This document shows, piece after piece, positions 1 through 7,228 of a stretch of DNA of 18,729 nt. The notes beneath the pieces are model-generated. The model did no database searches. It was not told where the DNA came from and was given only the letters and a program-made list of their open reading frames with translations. The number at the start of each line of letters is the position of its first letter. The stretch's first letter is position 1. The stretch is from Bacillota bacterium (lineage in GTDB: Bacteria; Bacillota; Bacilli; Paenibacillales; NBRC-103111): assembly GCA_023393235.1 (NCBI GenBank), contig JAEWMH010000216.1, forward strand, positions 1 through 18,729, written 5' to 3'. A program made the position numbers and the translations under genes.

Positions 1-192
1 TCCACCCACCTACCTATTCACCCGCTCACCCACGTATCCATCCCTCCCTCGTCTCCTCCCCACCTATCCACGCGCTTCTGCTCACCATGTCCTGCCCCCA
101 ACATCCCCGCGCAACTTTTGCGTCTTATCCCCGGCCGTTCCGCATATGTGTGATAGTAATGGCAGGACAGGACATTCCGGAGGAGGAGTATT
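1..192. repeat. Gene-free left edge with decayed tetranucleotide repeat
   Basis: No convincing gene lies here. The first ~50 bases are almost G-free on the + strand and can be read as successive 4-mers such as TCCA, CCCA, CCTA, CCTA, then CTCA, CCCA, CGTA, TCCA, TCCC, TCCC. This is a degenerate 4-bp tandem repeat that loses register after about base 50. It may continue beyond the left edge. A small hairpin (CGCAA/TTGCG, 110-122) and the strong GGAGGAGGAG ribosome binding site of the next gene (179-188) complete the stretch. I could not identify a convincing promoter. Confidence 0.5.
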
Positions 193-1497
193 GTGCAAAT
201 TCATGTTGTGCAAGCAGGACAAACCTTGTTTGGCATCGCGCAGGCGTACAGCACCACAGTGGACGCCATTGCGGCAGCCAATGAAATCCCCGCTGCCGCG
301 GGTTTGGTGGTTGGCCAGGCCCTGGTGATTCCCATCGAAGGCTCCTATTATTGGGTCAAACGGGGAGATTCCCTTTACAGCATCGGCAGGCAATGGGGGA
401 TCCCGTACCAGGAACTGGCCCGTGTCAACCGGATTCCGGTGAATGGGGTCCTCTCCATCGGCACCCGGCTCTACATCCCCCCGCAGCCCAAACGAAGAGC
501 AGAGGTCAATGCCTACGTGGAGCCCCGCGGCAGTGAGGTCAGTGCAGCCCTGACCGAGGCTTCCCGGCAGGCGGCGCCCCGCCTCACCTACCTGGCGCCC
601 TTCAGCTTCAGAATTAACCGGGACGGAACCCTTCAGGCGCCTCCGTTGGGCGGGTTGCCCGACATTGCCCGGAACAACGGCGTGACCCTGATGATGGTGG
701 TCACCAATCTGGAGAATGACCGCTTCAGCGACGAGCTGGGCCAGGTCATCTTGAACAACGAGGAGCTGCAAAATACGCTGCTGGACAACATCCTGTCTAC
801 AGCAGACCGCCTGGGCTTCCGGGATATCCACTTTGACATGGAGTTCCTGCGCCCCGCGGACCGGGAGGCATACAATGCGTTTCTGCGCAAAGCGGCCGCC
901 CGGATTCATGCCAAGGGGTATCTGATCTCTACCGCGTTGGCGCCCAAAACCAGCGCAACCCAGCAGGGCAGATGGTACGAGGCCCATGATTACAGAGCCC
1001 ACGGCCAGATTGTGGACTTTGTGGTGATCATGACCTACGAGTGGGGCTACAGCGGCGGCCCGCCCCAGCCTGTTTCTCCCATCGGCCCGGTACGCCGGGT
1101 GCTGGAGTATGCGCTCACAGAGATTCCCGCTAACAAAATTATGATGGGGCAAAACCTGTACGGCTATGACTGGACCCTGCCTTTTGTGCAGGGAGGACCC
1201 TTTGCCCGGGCGGTAAGCCCGCAAGCAGCCATTGAGCTGGCCAGGCAGAACGGTGTCGCCATCCAATACGACTACCAGGCGCAGGCGCCCCATTTTAACT
1301 ATACAAGCAGCGACGGTAAGGAGCATGTGGTTTGGTTTGAGGACGCCCGGTCCATCCAGGCCAAATTCAATCTGCTGAAGGAGCTGGGCATCCGGGGAAT
1401 CAGCTACTGGAAGCTGGGGCTTCCCTTCCCGCAGAACTGGCTTTTGCTGGAGAACAATTTCACCATTGTCAAAAAAGCTCCGCCAACCCCTCCGTGA
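193..1497 (+). CDS. sleL: LysM-LysM-GH18 spore peptidoglycan hydrolase (SleL/YaaH type)
   Basis: This is a predicted cortical-fragment lytic N-acetylglucosaminidase of 434 residues, close to the usual length of SleL/YaaH. Two N-terminal LysM repeats are visible: residues ~2-45, starting IHVVQAGQTLFGIA and ending LVIP, and ~52-98, starting YYWVKRGDSLYSIG and ending LYIPP. A GH18 TIM barrel follows from about residue 108 to 425. Its active-site strand reads FRDIHFDMEFLRP, with D215 and E217 as the expected catalytic Asp and Glu. The FLRPADREAYN stretch is typical of the spore branch of GH18. There is no signal peptide, as expected for an enzyme made in the mother cell and deposited in the spore coat or cortex. 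The GTG start is chosen because GGAGGAGGAG (179-188) sits 4 bases upstream and LysM begins at residue 2. The family assignment is firm; the role in cortex breakdown during germination is inferred from the family. Confidence 0.88.
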   Translation: MQIHVVQAGQTLFGIAQAYSTTVDAIAAANEIPAAAGLVVGQALVIPIEGSYYWVKRGDSLYSIGRQWGIPYQELARVNRIPVNGVLSIGTRLYIPPQPKRRAEVNAYVEPRGSEVSAALTEASRQAAPRLTYLAPFSFRINRDGTLQAPPLGGLPDIARNNGVTLMMVVTNLENDRFSDELGQVILNNEELQNTLLDNILSTADRLGFRDIHFDMEFLRPADREAYNAFLRKAAARIHAKGYLISTALAPKTSATQQGRWYEAHDYRAHGQIVDFVVIMTYEWGYSGGPPQPVSPIGPVRRVLEYALTEIPANKIMMGQNLYGYDWTLPFVQGGPFARAVSPQAAIELARQNGVAIQYDYQAQAPHFNYTSSDGKEHVVWFEDARSIQAKFNLLKELGIRGISYWKLGLPFPQNWLLLENNFTIVKKAPPTPP

Positions 1498-1536
1498 CAG
1501 TAACAGCGGCGCACAAAAAAACTTTCCATTCAAATC

Positions 1537-1567
1537 TTGGATGGTATCGGCTGCCATGTGCTATAGT
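1537..1567 (+). promoter_or_regulatory. Possible promoter of the hfq-like gene
   Basis: TATAGT (1562-1567) resembles a sigma-A -10 box. TTGGAT (1537-1542) is a possible -35 with a long 19-bp spacer. The pair is weak. It is supported mainly by the absence of a good ribosome-site overlap with the GH18 gene and by the terminator that closes the small gene. Confidence 0.35.
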
Positions 1568-1607
1568 AGAAGGGAATAGCAAACCTGATAGAGAGAGAGG
1601 GATGGCT

Positions 1608-1802
1608 ATGACCGTCAACCAGGATGAACAGCTTCACCAGCTGTGGAAGGAAAAGCGGGAATGCACCGTCATAACCGTGAATGGAGTGCCGCTGAAGGGA
1701 AGAATCGAGGCTTTTGACAAATTTGTGGTTCTGGTCCGGGCACGCTCGGGCAAACAAAGCATGCTGTATAAACACGCATTGTCCACCATCATACCGGAGT
1801 AA
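1608..1802 (+). CDS. hfq: Hfq-like RNA-binding Sm protein, short and tail-less
   Basis: This is a 64-residue Sm-fold protein expected to form a hexameric ring that binds small RNAs and A-rich RNA. The N-terminal helix QDEQLHQLWKEK matches the Hfq helix QDxxLNxxRKE. Sm1 covers CTVITVNGVPLKGRIEAFDKFVVLV. The Sm2 signature YKHALSTIIP near the C-terminus carries the Lys-His pair of the uridine-binding proximal pocket. The protein stops directly after Sm2, with none of the C-terminal tail seen in enterobacterial Hfq; Bacillus Hfq is about 73 residues. Two ATGs are possible. The one at 1602 touches the GAGAGAGAGGG ribosome site, while 1608 has normal spacing and is preferred. It is flanked by a spore hydrolase and an AraC gene rather than by miaA, the usual Bacillales neighbour, so it may be a second, divergent paralogue. 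Confidence 0.85.
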   Translation: MTVNQDEQLHQLWKEKRECTVITVNGVPLKGRIEAFDKFVVLVRARSGKQSMLYKHALSTIIPE

Positions 1803-1844
1803 GAGCTGCGGAGCCTTATTCCAACGCAATATCTGCGCGTAAAG

Positions 1845-1880
1845 CCCGGCCTGAATTCTCAGGCCGGGTTCGTTTGTTTT
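1845..1880 (+). terminator. Rho-independent terminator of hfq-like gene
   Basis: A perfect 10-bp stem CCCGGCCTGA (1845-1854) / TCAGGCCGGG (1859-1868) with a 4-base loop is followed by the T-rich tract TTCGTTTGTTTT. It lies 42 bases after the Hfq stop. Read leftward it also follows the araC gene, but with only a short CTTT tract, so termination in that direction would be weaker. Confidence 0.85.
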
Positions 1881-1921
1881 CGGGATCGGATCCCTGCTGA
1901 TCAGATAACCTGCTGTACCAA

Positions 1922-2800
1922 TCAGGCCTCGGTGAGAATATGGACACCCTGAAGCAGCTTGTACTGGGTAGGAGTGCAGTTTTTGTAGGTTTTGAAGACG
2001 CGGTTGAAGGTAGCCAAGCTGACAAAACCGGATTGCATGGCCACATCTGTAATGGACAGGCTGGGATCGATGAGCAGTTTCTCCGCATACATGATCCGCT
2101 GCTGGTTCAGATAGCTGTAGCAGGACATTCCCACAAATTGCTTAAACAGCCGGATAAAATGGTATTTGCTGAAGCCGGCCAGAGCCGCCAGATCATCCAG
2201 CTGAAGGGTTTCCGCACAGTGGGAATTGATGTAATCGCAAACCTCCAGAAACTTTTCCATATATTCATGCTGCTTGCGGCTGGTGGTATTGGGGAAGCGG
2301 TTCTCCCCCTTCATGAAATGGCGGCCCAGAGTGACGAAGAATTGGATCAGGAAGGAATAGGCTGCAGCCTCCTTGAGAAGCGTATTGCTGAAATATTCCT
2401 CCATAATGTCCAGCAACAGCGGCTTGAGCACACTGTGAAGGCCTTCATCCGTGTCCTTGCGGATCACGGTGCAGGGGCGGAGCAGATGCAGGCTGGAGGC
2501 AAAGCCATTTAACATGTGGAGCTGGGTGCTGTCAAACTGCAGAATGATCCGGTTGCCATGGGAAGGGGCAAACAGCTGGTGCAGCTCCCCGGGCGGAATC
2601 ACCAGAATGTCCCCCGGCTGCAGGACATGCTCGGTGCCGTTCACAACGGCTTTATACCAATTCTCCAGCGGCATAATAATTTCTGCGGCGGTATGCCAAT
2701 GCACCGGATAATCCTCCGCTTGCTCATTCAGATACAAACGGATCCCGAAGCGCTCCTCATAAGAGACGGTTTCATGGGTGCCATGGAGAATTTCAATCAT
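1922..2800 (-). CDS. AraC-family transcriptional regulator with N-terminal cupin
   Basis: This is a one-component sugar-responsive regulator of about 292 residues. The N-terminal half holds a cupin ligand pocket (residues ~28-80), with HWHTAAEI on the first histidine strand and LQPGDILVIPPGELHQL on the closing strand. The C-terminal ~100 residues form the double helix-turn-helix of the AraC/XylS family. LQLDDLAALAGFSKYHFIRLFKQFVG is the first helix-turn-helix, and SITDVAMQSGFVSLATFNRVFKTYKNCTPTQYK the second, ending in the family signature. It is transcribed divergently from the xylo-oligosaccharide operon and probably controls it. The upstream ATG (2812) directly touches its purine-rich ribosome site, so the ATG at 2800 (MIEILHGTHE) is preferred. 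The inducer is unknown; imported aldouronates or xylo-oligosaccharides are a reasonable guess from context. Confidence 0.9.
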   Translation of the reverse strand: MIEILHGTHETVSYEERFGIRLYLNEQAEDYPVHWHTAAEIIMPLENWYKAVVNGTEHVLQPGDILVIPPGELHQLFAPSHGNRIILQFDSTQLHMLNGFASSLHLLRPCTVIRKDTDEGLHSVLKPLLLDIMEEYFSNTLLKEAAAYSFLIQFFVTLGRHFMKGENRFPNTTSRKQHEYMEKFLEVCDYINSHCAETLQLDDLAALAGFSKYHFIRLFKQFVGMSCYSYLNQQRIMYAEKLLIDPSLSITDVAMQSGFVSLATFNRVFKTYKNCTPTQYKLLQGVHILTEA

Positions 2801-2873
2801 GACCAGATTCATCCTTTCGAAGGGTTAATAAATAGCAATTTTTGATTAGTGGATCGCAACAATCAAGGAGAAA

Positions 2874-2905
2874 CTACACCTGGAAGAGCTATAATAAAGG
2901 TGTAG
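2874..2905. promoter_or_regulatory. Inverted repeat around a -10 box; candidate AraC operator
   Basis: The perfect 8-bp arms CTACACCT (2874-2881) and AGGTGTAG (2898-2905) are separated by 16 bases that contain TATAAT (2890-2895). A third copy of the half-site core, GGTGTAA, lies at 2934-2940. This is the divergent region between the AraC gene and the GH3 operon. The rightward TATAAT has no good -35, as is common at activator-dependent promoters. Assigning these sites to the adjacent regulator is inference. Confidence 0.5.
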
Positions 2906-2956
2906 GAAGTAAAATTTAAGGGCTTACAAGAATGGTGTAACCGTATACATTTTTTT

Positions 2957-3001
2957 CATATGTCATTAAATCCCTTATTTTTACGAAACTAGCCATATGT
3001 C
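2957..3001 (+). repeat. Direct repeat CATATGTC upstream of the GH3 operon
   Basis: Two identical CATATGTC octamers (2957-2964 and 2994-3001) start 37 bp apart, in the AT-rich stretch just before the GH3 gene. AraC-family proteins often bind direct repeats, so this is an alternative or additional operator to the inverted repeat at 2874-2905. A weak promoter match (TTTACG at 2980, TATTGT at 3002) overlaps the second copy. Confidence 0.4.
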
Positions 3002-3057
3002 TATTGTAGCATATATTGCTGTCTTCAGCATGATAAAGAGAGAGGATGTGGATTTGG

Positions 3058-5277
3058 ATGATGGAGCTGGTCAAGAACGCAGCCAAATTGAAGGAGTACC
3101 GACAACGGGCTGAAGCGCTGGTGGGCCGGATGACTCTGGAGGAAAAGGTTTATCAAATGCTGCATACGGCGCCGGCTATTGAGCGCCTTCAGGTTAAATC
3201 TTATAATTGGTGGAATGAAGGCTTGCATGGAGTGGCCAGAGCCGGTGTGGCGACGGTATTCCCCCAGGCCATCGGGCTGGCGGCAACCTTTGACGAGGAA
3301 TTGCTGGAGGAGGTGGCGGACGCCGTTTCCACGGAGGCGAGAGCCAAGTTCAACATGCAGCAGGAATTTGATGATACCGACATTTATAAAGGACTGACCT
3401 TCTGGGCCCCCAACGTAAATATTTTCCGCGATCCCCGCTGGGGCAGAGGACATGAGACATATGGGGAGGACCCGCATCTGACCTCCCGGCTGGCTGTCCG
3501 GTTTATCCGGGGGCTGCAGGGCCAGGACGAACATTATATGAAGGTGGCCGCCTGTGCCAAACATTTCGCCGTCCATTCCGGTCCTGAGGATATCCGTCAT
3601 CAATTCGATGCTGTGGTATCCGAGCAGGATCTGTACGAAACCTATCTGCCGGCCTTCCGCACTTGTGTGCAGGAAGCCAAGGTGGAAGCGGTTATGGGGG
3701 CATATAACCGCACTAACGGTGAACCGTGCTGCGGCAGTGAGCTTCTGTTGAAGAAGATTCTCCGGGACACCTGGCAATTCGAAGGCCATGTGGTATCCGA
3801 CTGCTGGGCTATCCGGGATTTCCATGAACACCATAAGGTGACGGAGACCCCCATTGAATCCGTTGCGCTTGCTGTGAAGAACGGCTGTGACCTGAATTGC
3901 GGCAACATCTTCATTTATCTGCTGGAAGCGGTTAAAGACGGGCTGGTGACGGAGGAGCAGATTGACCAGGCCGTGATCCGGCTGTTTACCACAAGGATGA
4001 AGCTGGGTTTGTTTGAGGAGCAGGAGAAGGTGCCGTACTCCACGATCCGGTACGATCAGGTGGATTCGGATGCCATGCGCGAGCTGAACCGCAAGGCTGC
4101 CCGGGAATGCCTGGTGCTTTTGAAGAATGAGAACCAGCTGCTGCCTCTGGACAAAAAAGCCATCCGCACCATCGGCGTTATCGGCCCCAATGCGGATAAC
4201 CGGCGGGCGCTGGTGGGCAACTATGAAGGCACCGCCTCCCGTTACATTACGGTGGTGGAAGGAATCCAGGACTATGTAGGCGAGGATGTCCGGGTGTTCT
4301 ATTCGGAGGGCTGCCATTTATACAAGAACCGGATGAGCGGATTGGGAAGGGAAAATGACCGGATTTCGGAAGTGAAGGGTGTTTGCAAGGAGAGCGATGT
4401 GATTGTCGTATGTCTCGGGCTGGATTCCGGACTGGAGGGTGAGGAAGGGGACCAAGGCAATCAATTTGCCAGTGGTGACAAGCCGAACCTGAAACTGCCG
4501 GGGCTGCAAAGCGAAGTGCTGAAAACCGCTTACGAAAGCGGCAAACCGGTGATTCTGGTGCTGCTGTCGGGCAGTGCGCTGGCAGTGGATTGGGCGGATG
4601 CCCATGTGCCTGCCGTTATCCAAGGCTGGTATCCCGGTTCGCAGGGCGGCAAAGCCATTGCCGAGGCCATCTTCGGGGAATTCTCCCCGGAAGGCAAACT
4701 TCCGGTTACCTTCTACAAGGAAGATGACCAGCTGCCGGAATTTACGGATTACTCCATGAAGAACCGCACGTACCGTTATATGGAGTCAGAGCCATTGTAT
4801 CCCTTCGGGTACGGCTTATCCTATACCGATTTCCATCTGGACGGAGTGAAAGCGGATACGTCCCGCGTTACCGAAGCCGGTGTACAAGTAACTGTAAAAT
4901 TGCGCAATATGGGCAGCATGGCAGGCGGAGAGGTGGTCCAGCTGTATGTGAAGGCGGATCGTGACCATACGCCGAACCCGCAACTGAAGGCCTTCCGCAA
5001 GGTCCGTCTCCAGCCGGGAGACGAGCAGGAAATTACCCTTCAGCTGCCTTTGGAGGCATTCAGCTTATGCGATGAGGCAGGCGTCCGCCGGGTGTTGAAG
5101 GGAAGCTATACGATCTACGCCGGCACCTCCCAGCCTGACGAAAGAAGCCGGTTTCTCACCGGCAAAACCCCGCAGGCACTCACAGTAACGGCAGACGGAG
5201 AGTATGAGATCAGCGAGAGAGGTGAAATCGGGAATGGCACATTCTCAGGCGTGGCTGTGTTACCGGACGGTCAGTGA
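3058..5277 (+). CDS. GH3 glycoside hydrolase, probable intracellular beta-xylosidase
   Basis: This exo-acting, retaining family 3 glycosidase has about 739 residues and would release terminal sugars from the non-reducing end of short oligosaccharides. The N-terminal TIM barrel shows MTLEEKVYQML, the substrate-contacting KHF in CAKHFAVHS, and the nucleophile aspartate in GHVVSDCWAI (D248 from the chosen start). The middle alpha/beta sandwich carries CLGLDSGLEGEEGD, where the acid/base glutamate normally sits, followed by LPGLQSEVL. A C-terminal fibronectin-III-like domain covers about the last 120 residues. YNWWNEGLHGVARAGVATVFPQAIG is typical of the xylosidase-type branch, and the GH67 and aldouronate transporter neighbours favour xylo-oligosaccharides over cello-oligosaccharides. 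There is no signal peptide, so it is cytoplasmic. The upstream ATG (3046) touches AGAGAGAGG, so 3058 is preferred. Its 3' end overlaps the next gene by 44 bases. Confidence 0.9.
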   Translation: MMELVKNAAKLKEYRQRAEALVGRMTLEEKVYQMLHTAPAIERLQVKSYNWWNEGLHGVARAGVATVFPQAIGLAATFDEELLEEVADAVSTEARAKFNMQQEFDDTDIYKGLTFWAPNVNIFRDPRWGRGHETYGEDPHLTSRLAVRFIRGLQGQDEHYMKVAACAKHFAVHSGPEDIRHQFDAVVSEQDLYETYLPAFRTCVQEAKVEAVMGAYNRTNGEPCCGSELLLKKILRDTWQFEGHVVSDCWAIRDFHEHHKVTETPIESVALAVKNGCDLNCGNIFIYLLEAVKDGLVTEEQIDQAVIRLFTTRMKLGLFEEQEKVPYSTIRYDQVDSDAMRELNRKAARECLVLLKNENQLLPLDKKAIRTIGVIGPNADNRRALVGNYEGTASRYITVVEGIQDYVGEDVRVFYSEGCHLYKNRMSGLGRENDRISEVKGVCKESDVIVVCLGLDSGLEGEEGDQGNQFASGDKPNLKLPGLQSEVLKTAYESGKPVILVLLSGSALAVDWADAHVPAVIQGWYPGSQGGKAIAEAIFGEFSPEGKLPVTFYKEDDQLPEFTDYSMKNRTYRYMESEPLYPFGYGLSYTDFHLDGVKADTSRVTEAGVQVTVKLRNMGSMAGGEVVQLYVKADRDHTPNPQLKAFRKVRLQPGDEQEITLQLPLEAFSLCDEAGVRRVLKGSYTIYAGTSQPDERSRFLTGKTPQALTVTADGEYEISERGEIGNGTFSGVAVLPDGQ

Positions 5278-7210
5278 ACCCGGTTTCCGCCAGTATCTGA
5301 CGGGAGTATATACGCAAGAAGGGGATGCCATTCTCGACAGCGGCATCCGGGAGCTGCAGCTGGCAGCCCAAGGGATGTTCGGAACAGAGCTGAACCGGGT
5401 GGAAACGCCGGAGGATGCCGGTATCCGGCTCCAGGTGAGTCCTGAGCTCAAGGCAGAGGCCTACCGGATTTATCCCGGTGAAGCGGCCTATACCATAGAA
5501 GGCGGAAGCTCTGCCGGTGTGCTGTACGGCATCTTCCAGCTTCTCCGCCGGCTGCAGGCGGGGGTTCCCGCCCAAGAAATCCGGGAGAGCAAAACCCCGG
5601 ATAATCCCTTGCGCATGCTGAACCATTGGGACAATATGGATGGCAGCATCGAACGGGGCTACTCCGGAAATTCCTTCTTTTTTCAGAATGACGAAATCTT
5701 GCTCAATGACCGGACCCTGGACTATGCCCGGCTGGCTGCTTCCGTTGGCATCAACGGAGTGGTGATCAACAACGTCAACGTGAAGCATGCGGCCACCAGC
5801 CTGATTACCGTCCGGTACTTCGATAAGCTCCGCAGCCTGCAGCATATTTTTGCCGGATACGGGATCCGGCTTTTCCTGAGCCTGAACTTCGCCGCTCCAC
5901 TGGAGCTGGGCAGCCTGGATACGTCCGATCCGCTGGATGCCGAGGTGGTCAGCTGGTGGCAGGAGAAGCTGCAGGAGGTATATGAGGCCTTGCCGGGCTT
6001 GGGCGGCTTCCTCATCAAGGCGGATTCCGAAGGGCGCCCCGGCCCCTTCACCTACGGCAGAACCCATGCCGACGGGGCCAATATGCTGGCGGATATCATC
6101 AAGCCGTTGGGCGGTCTCATCATCTGGCGCTGCTTCGTATACAACTGCAAGCAGGATTGGCGGGACCGCAAAACAGACCGGGCGCGGGCCGGCTACGATC
6201 ACTTCCAGCCCCTGGACGGCACTTTTCATGACAATGTGATTCTGCAAATCAAGAACGGTCCCATGGACTTCCAAGTCCGGGAGCCGGTTTCCCCCCTGTT
6301 CGGAGGACTTGAGGCCACCAACCAGATGCTGGAGGTGCAGATTGCCCAGGAATACACCGGGCAGCAGCGGCATGTCTGCTATTTGATTCCCATGTTCCGC
6401 GAGGTGCTGGATTTCAAAACCCGCTGCGCCCCGGAAAAAGATACAGTGGGAGATATCGCCAGCGGCAAAACCCACGGGCGCACCAACTGCGGCATGGCAG
6501 CCGTGGCCAATACGGGGAATGATTCCAACTGGACCGGCCACGACATGGCGGCAGCCAACTGGTACGGCTTCGGCAGGCTCAGCTTCGATCTGTCCCTTAC
6601 CTCCGAGGAGATTGCCAGGGAATGGGCCACGCTGACCTTCGGAACCGATTCCCAGGTGCTGGCCGTGGTGGAGAACATCCTGATGGGCTCGTGGAAAACC
6701 TACGAAAAATACACCTCCCCTTTGGGCATCGGCTGGATGGTCAATCCAAACCACCATTACGGGCCTAATGTGGACGGATATGAGTATGACAGATGGGGCA
6801 CCTACCACCGGGCAGACCACAAAGGCATGGGCGTGGACAGAACCACGGCGGGAACGGGCTACACCACCCAGTACAAGGAGCCTAACGCGTCCATGTACAA
6901 CACTGTAGAGACCTGTCCGGAGGAGCTGCTGCTGTTCTTCCATTACATTCCCTACAACCACCGGCTGTCCGGCGGCACAACCCTGATCCAGCATATCTAC
7001 AACACCCATTTTGAAGGGGTGGAGGAAGCGGATGCCATGGCGCGGATGTGGTTGGAGCTGGCCGGGAAGGTGCCGGAGGAGATTCACCGCAGCACTGCCT
7101 CCCGTCTGGAGGAGCAGCGGCTTCATGCCCGGGAATGGCGGGATATGATCAATACTTATTTCTACCGCAAATCGGGCATTCCCGACGAGCTGAACCGGAC
7201 GATTTATTAA
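5234..7210 (+). CDS. aguA: GH67 alpha-glucuronidase (aldouronic acid processing)
   Basis: This enzyme cleaves 4-O-methyl-glucuronic acid from the non-reducing terminal xylose of short aldouronic acids by inversion. It has about 658 residues and no signal peptide, so it works on imported oligosaccharides in the cytoplasm. KADSEGRPGP carries E266, NGPMDFQVREP carries D345 and QEYTGQ carries E373. These match Geobacillus AguA E285 (acid), D364 and E392 (base) with a constant offset of 19 residues, so the active site is complete. The N-terminal ~110 residues look like the usual beta-rich GH67 domain, and the C-terminal third is the helical domain. The start is ATG 5234, preceded by AGAGAGGTGA at proper spacing. 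It lies inside the GH3 gene, giving a 44-base overlap and probable translational coupling. Confidence 0.95.
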   Translation: MAHSQAWLCYRTVSEPGFRQYLTGVYTQEGDAILDSGIRELQLAAQGMFGTELNRVETPEDAGIRLQVSPELKAEAYRIYPGEAAYTIEGGSSAGVLYGIFQLLRRLQAGVPAQEIRESKTPDNPLRMLNHWDNMDGSIERGYSGNSFFFQNDEILLNDRTLDYARLAASVGINGVVINNVNVKHAATSLITVRYFDKLRSLQHIFAGYGIRLFLSLNFAAPLELGSLDTSDPLDAEVVSWWQEKLQEVYEALPGLGGFLIKADSEGRPGPFTYGRTHADGANMLADIIKPLGGLIIWRCFVYNCKQDWRDRKTDRARAGYDHFQPLDGTFHDNVILQIKNGPMDFQVREPVSPLFGGLEATNQMLEVQIAQEYTGQQRHVCYLIPMFREVLDFKTRCAPEKDTVGDIASGKTHGRTNCGMAAVANTGNDSNWTGHDMAAANWYGFGRLSFDLSLTSEEIAREWATLTFGTDSQVLAVVENILMGSWKTYEKYTSPLGIGWMVNPNHHYGPNVDGYEYDRWGTYHRADHKGMGVDRTTAGTGYTTQYKEPNASMYNTVETCPEELLLFFHYIPYNHRLSGGTTLIQHIYNTHFEGVEEADAMARMWLELAGKVPEEIHRSTASRLEEQRLHAREWRDMINTYFYRKSGIPDELNRTIY

Positions 7211-7228
7211 AACGGAGGTGGTGGAAGC

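Noticed and set aside
82..1557. 491-codon open frame on the minus strand over the LysM-GH18 gene
   Set aside because: It is antisense to a gene with clear LysM and GH18 motifs, its translation shows no recognisable domain, and long antisense frames are expected from GC-rich codon bias.
1882..1894. GGGATCGGATCCC palindrome after the hfq terminator
   Set aside because: It is short, has no T-tract, and is already downstream of a strong terminator; nothing ties it to a function.
3025..4317. 430-codon open frame antisense to the GH3 gene
   Set aside because: The GH3 motifs on the other strand are unambiguous, and the antisense translation is rich in His, Gln and Leu without domain features.
5210..7126. 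638-codon open frame antisense to the GH67 gene
   Set aside because: GH67 catalytic residues are all present on the + strand, so the antisense frame is a composition shadow.
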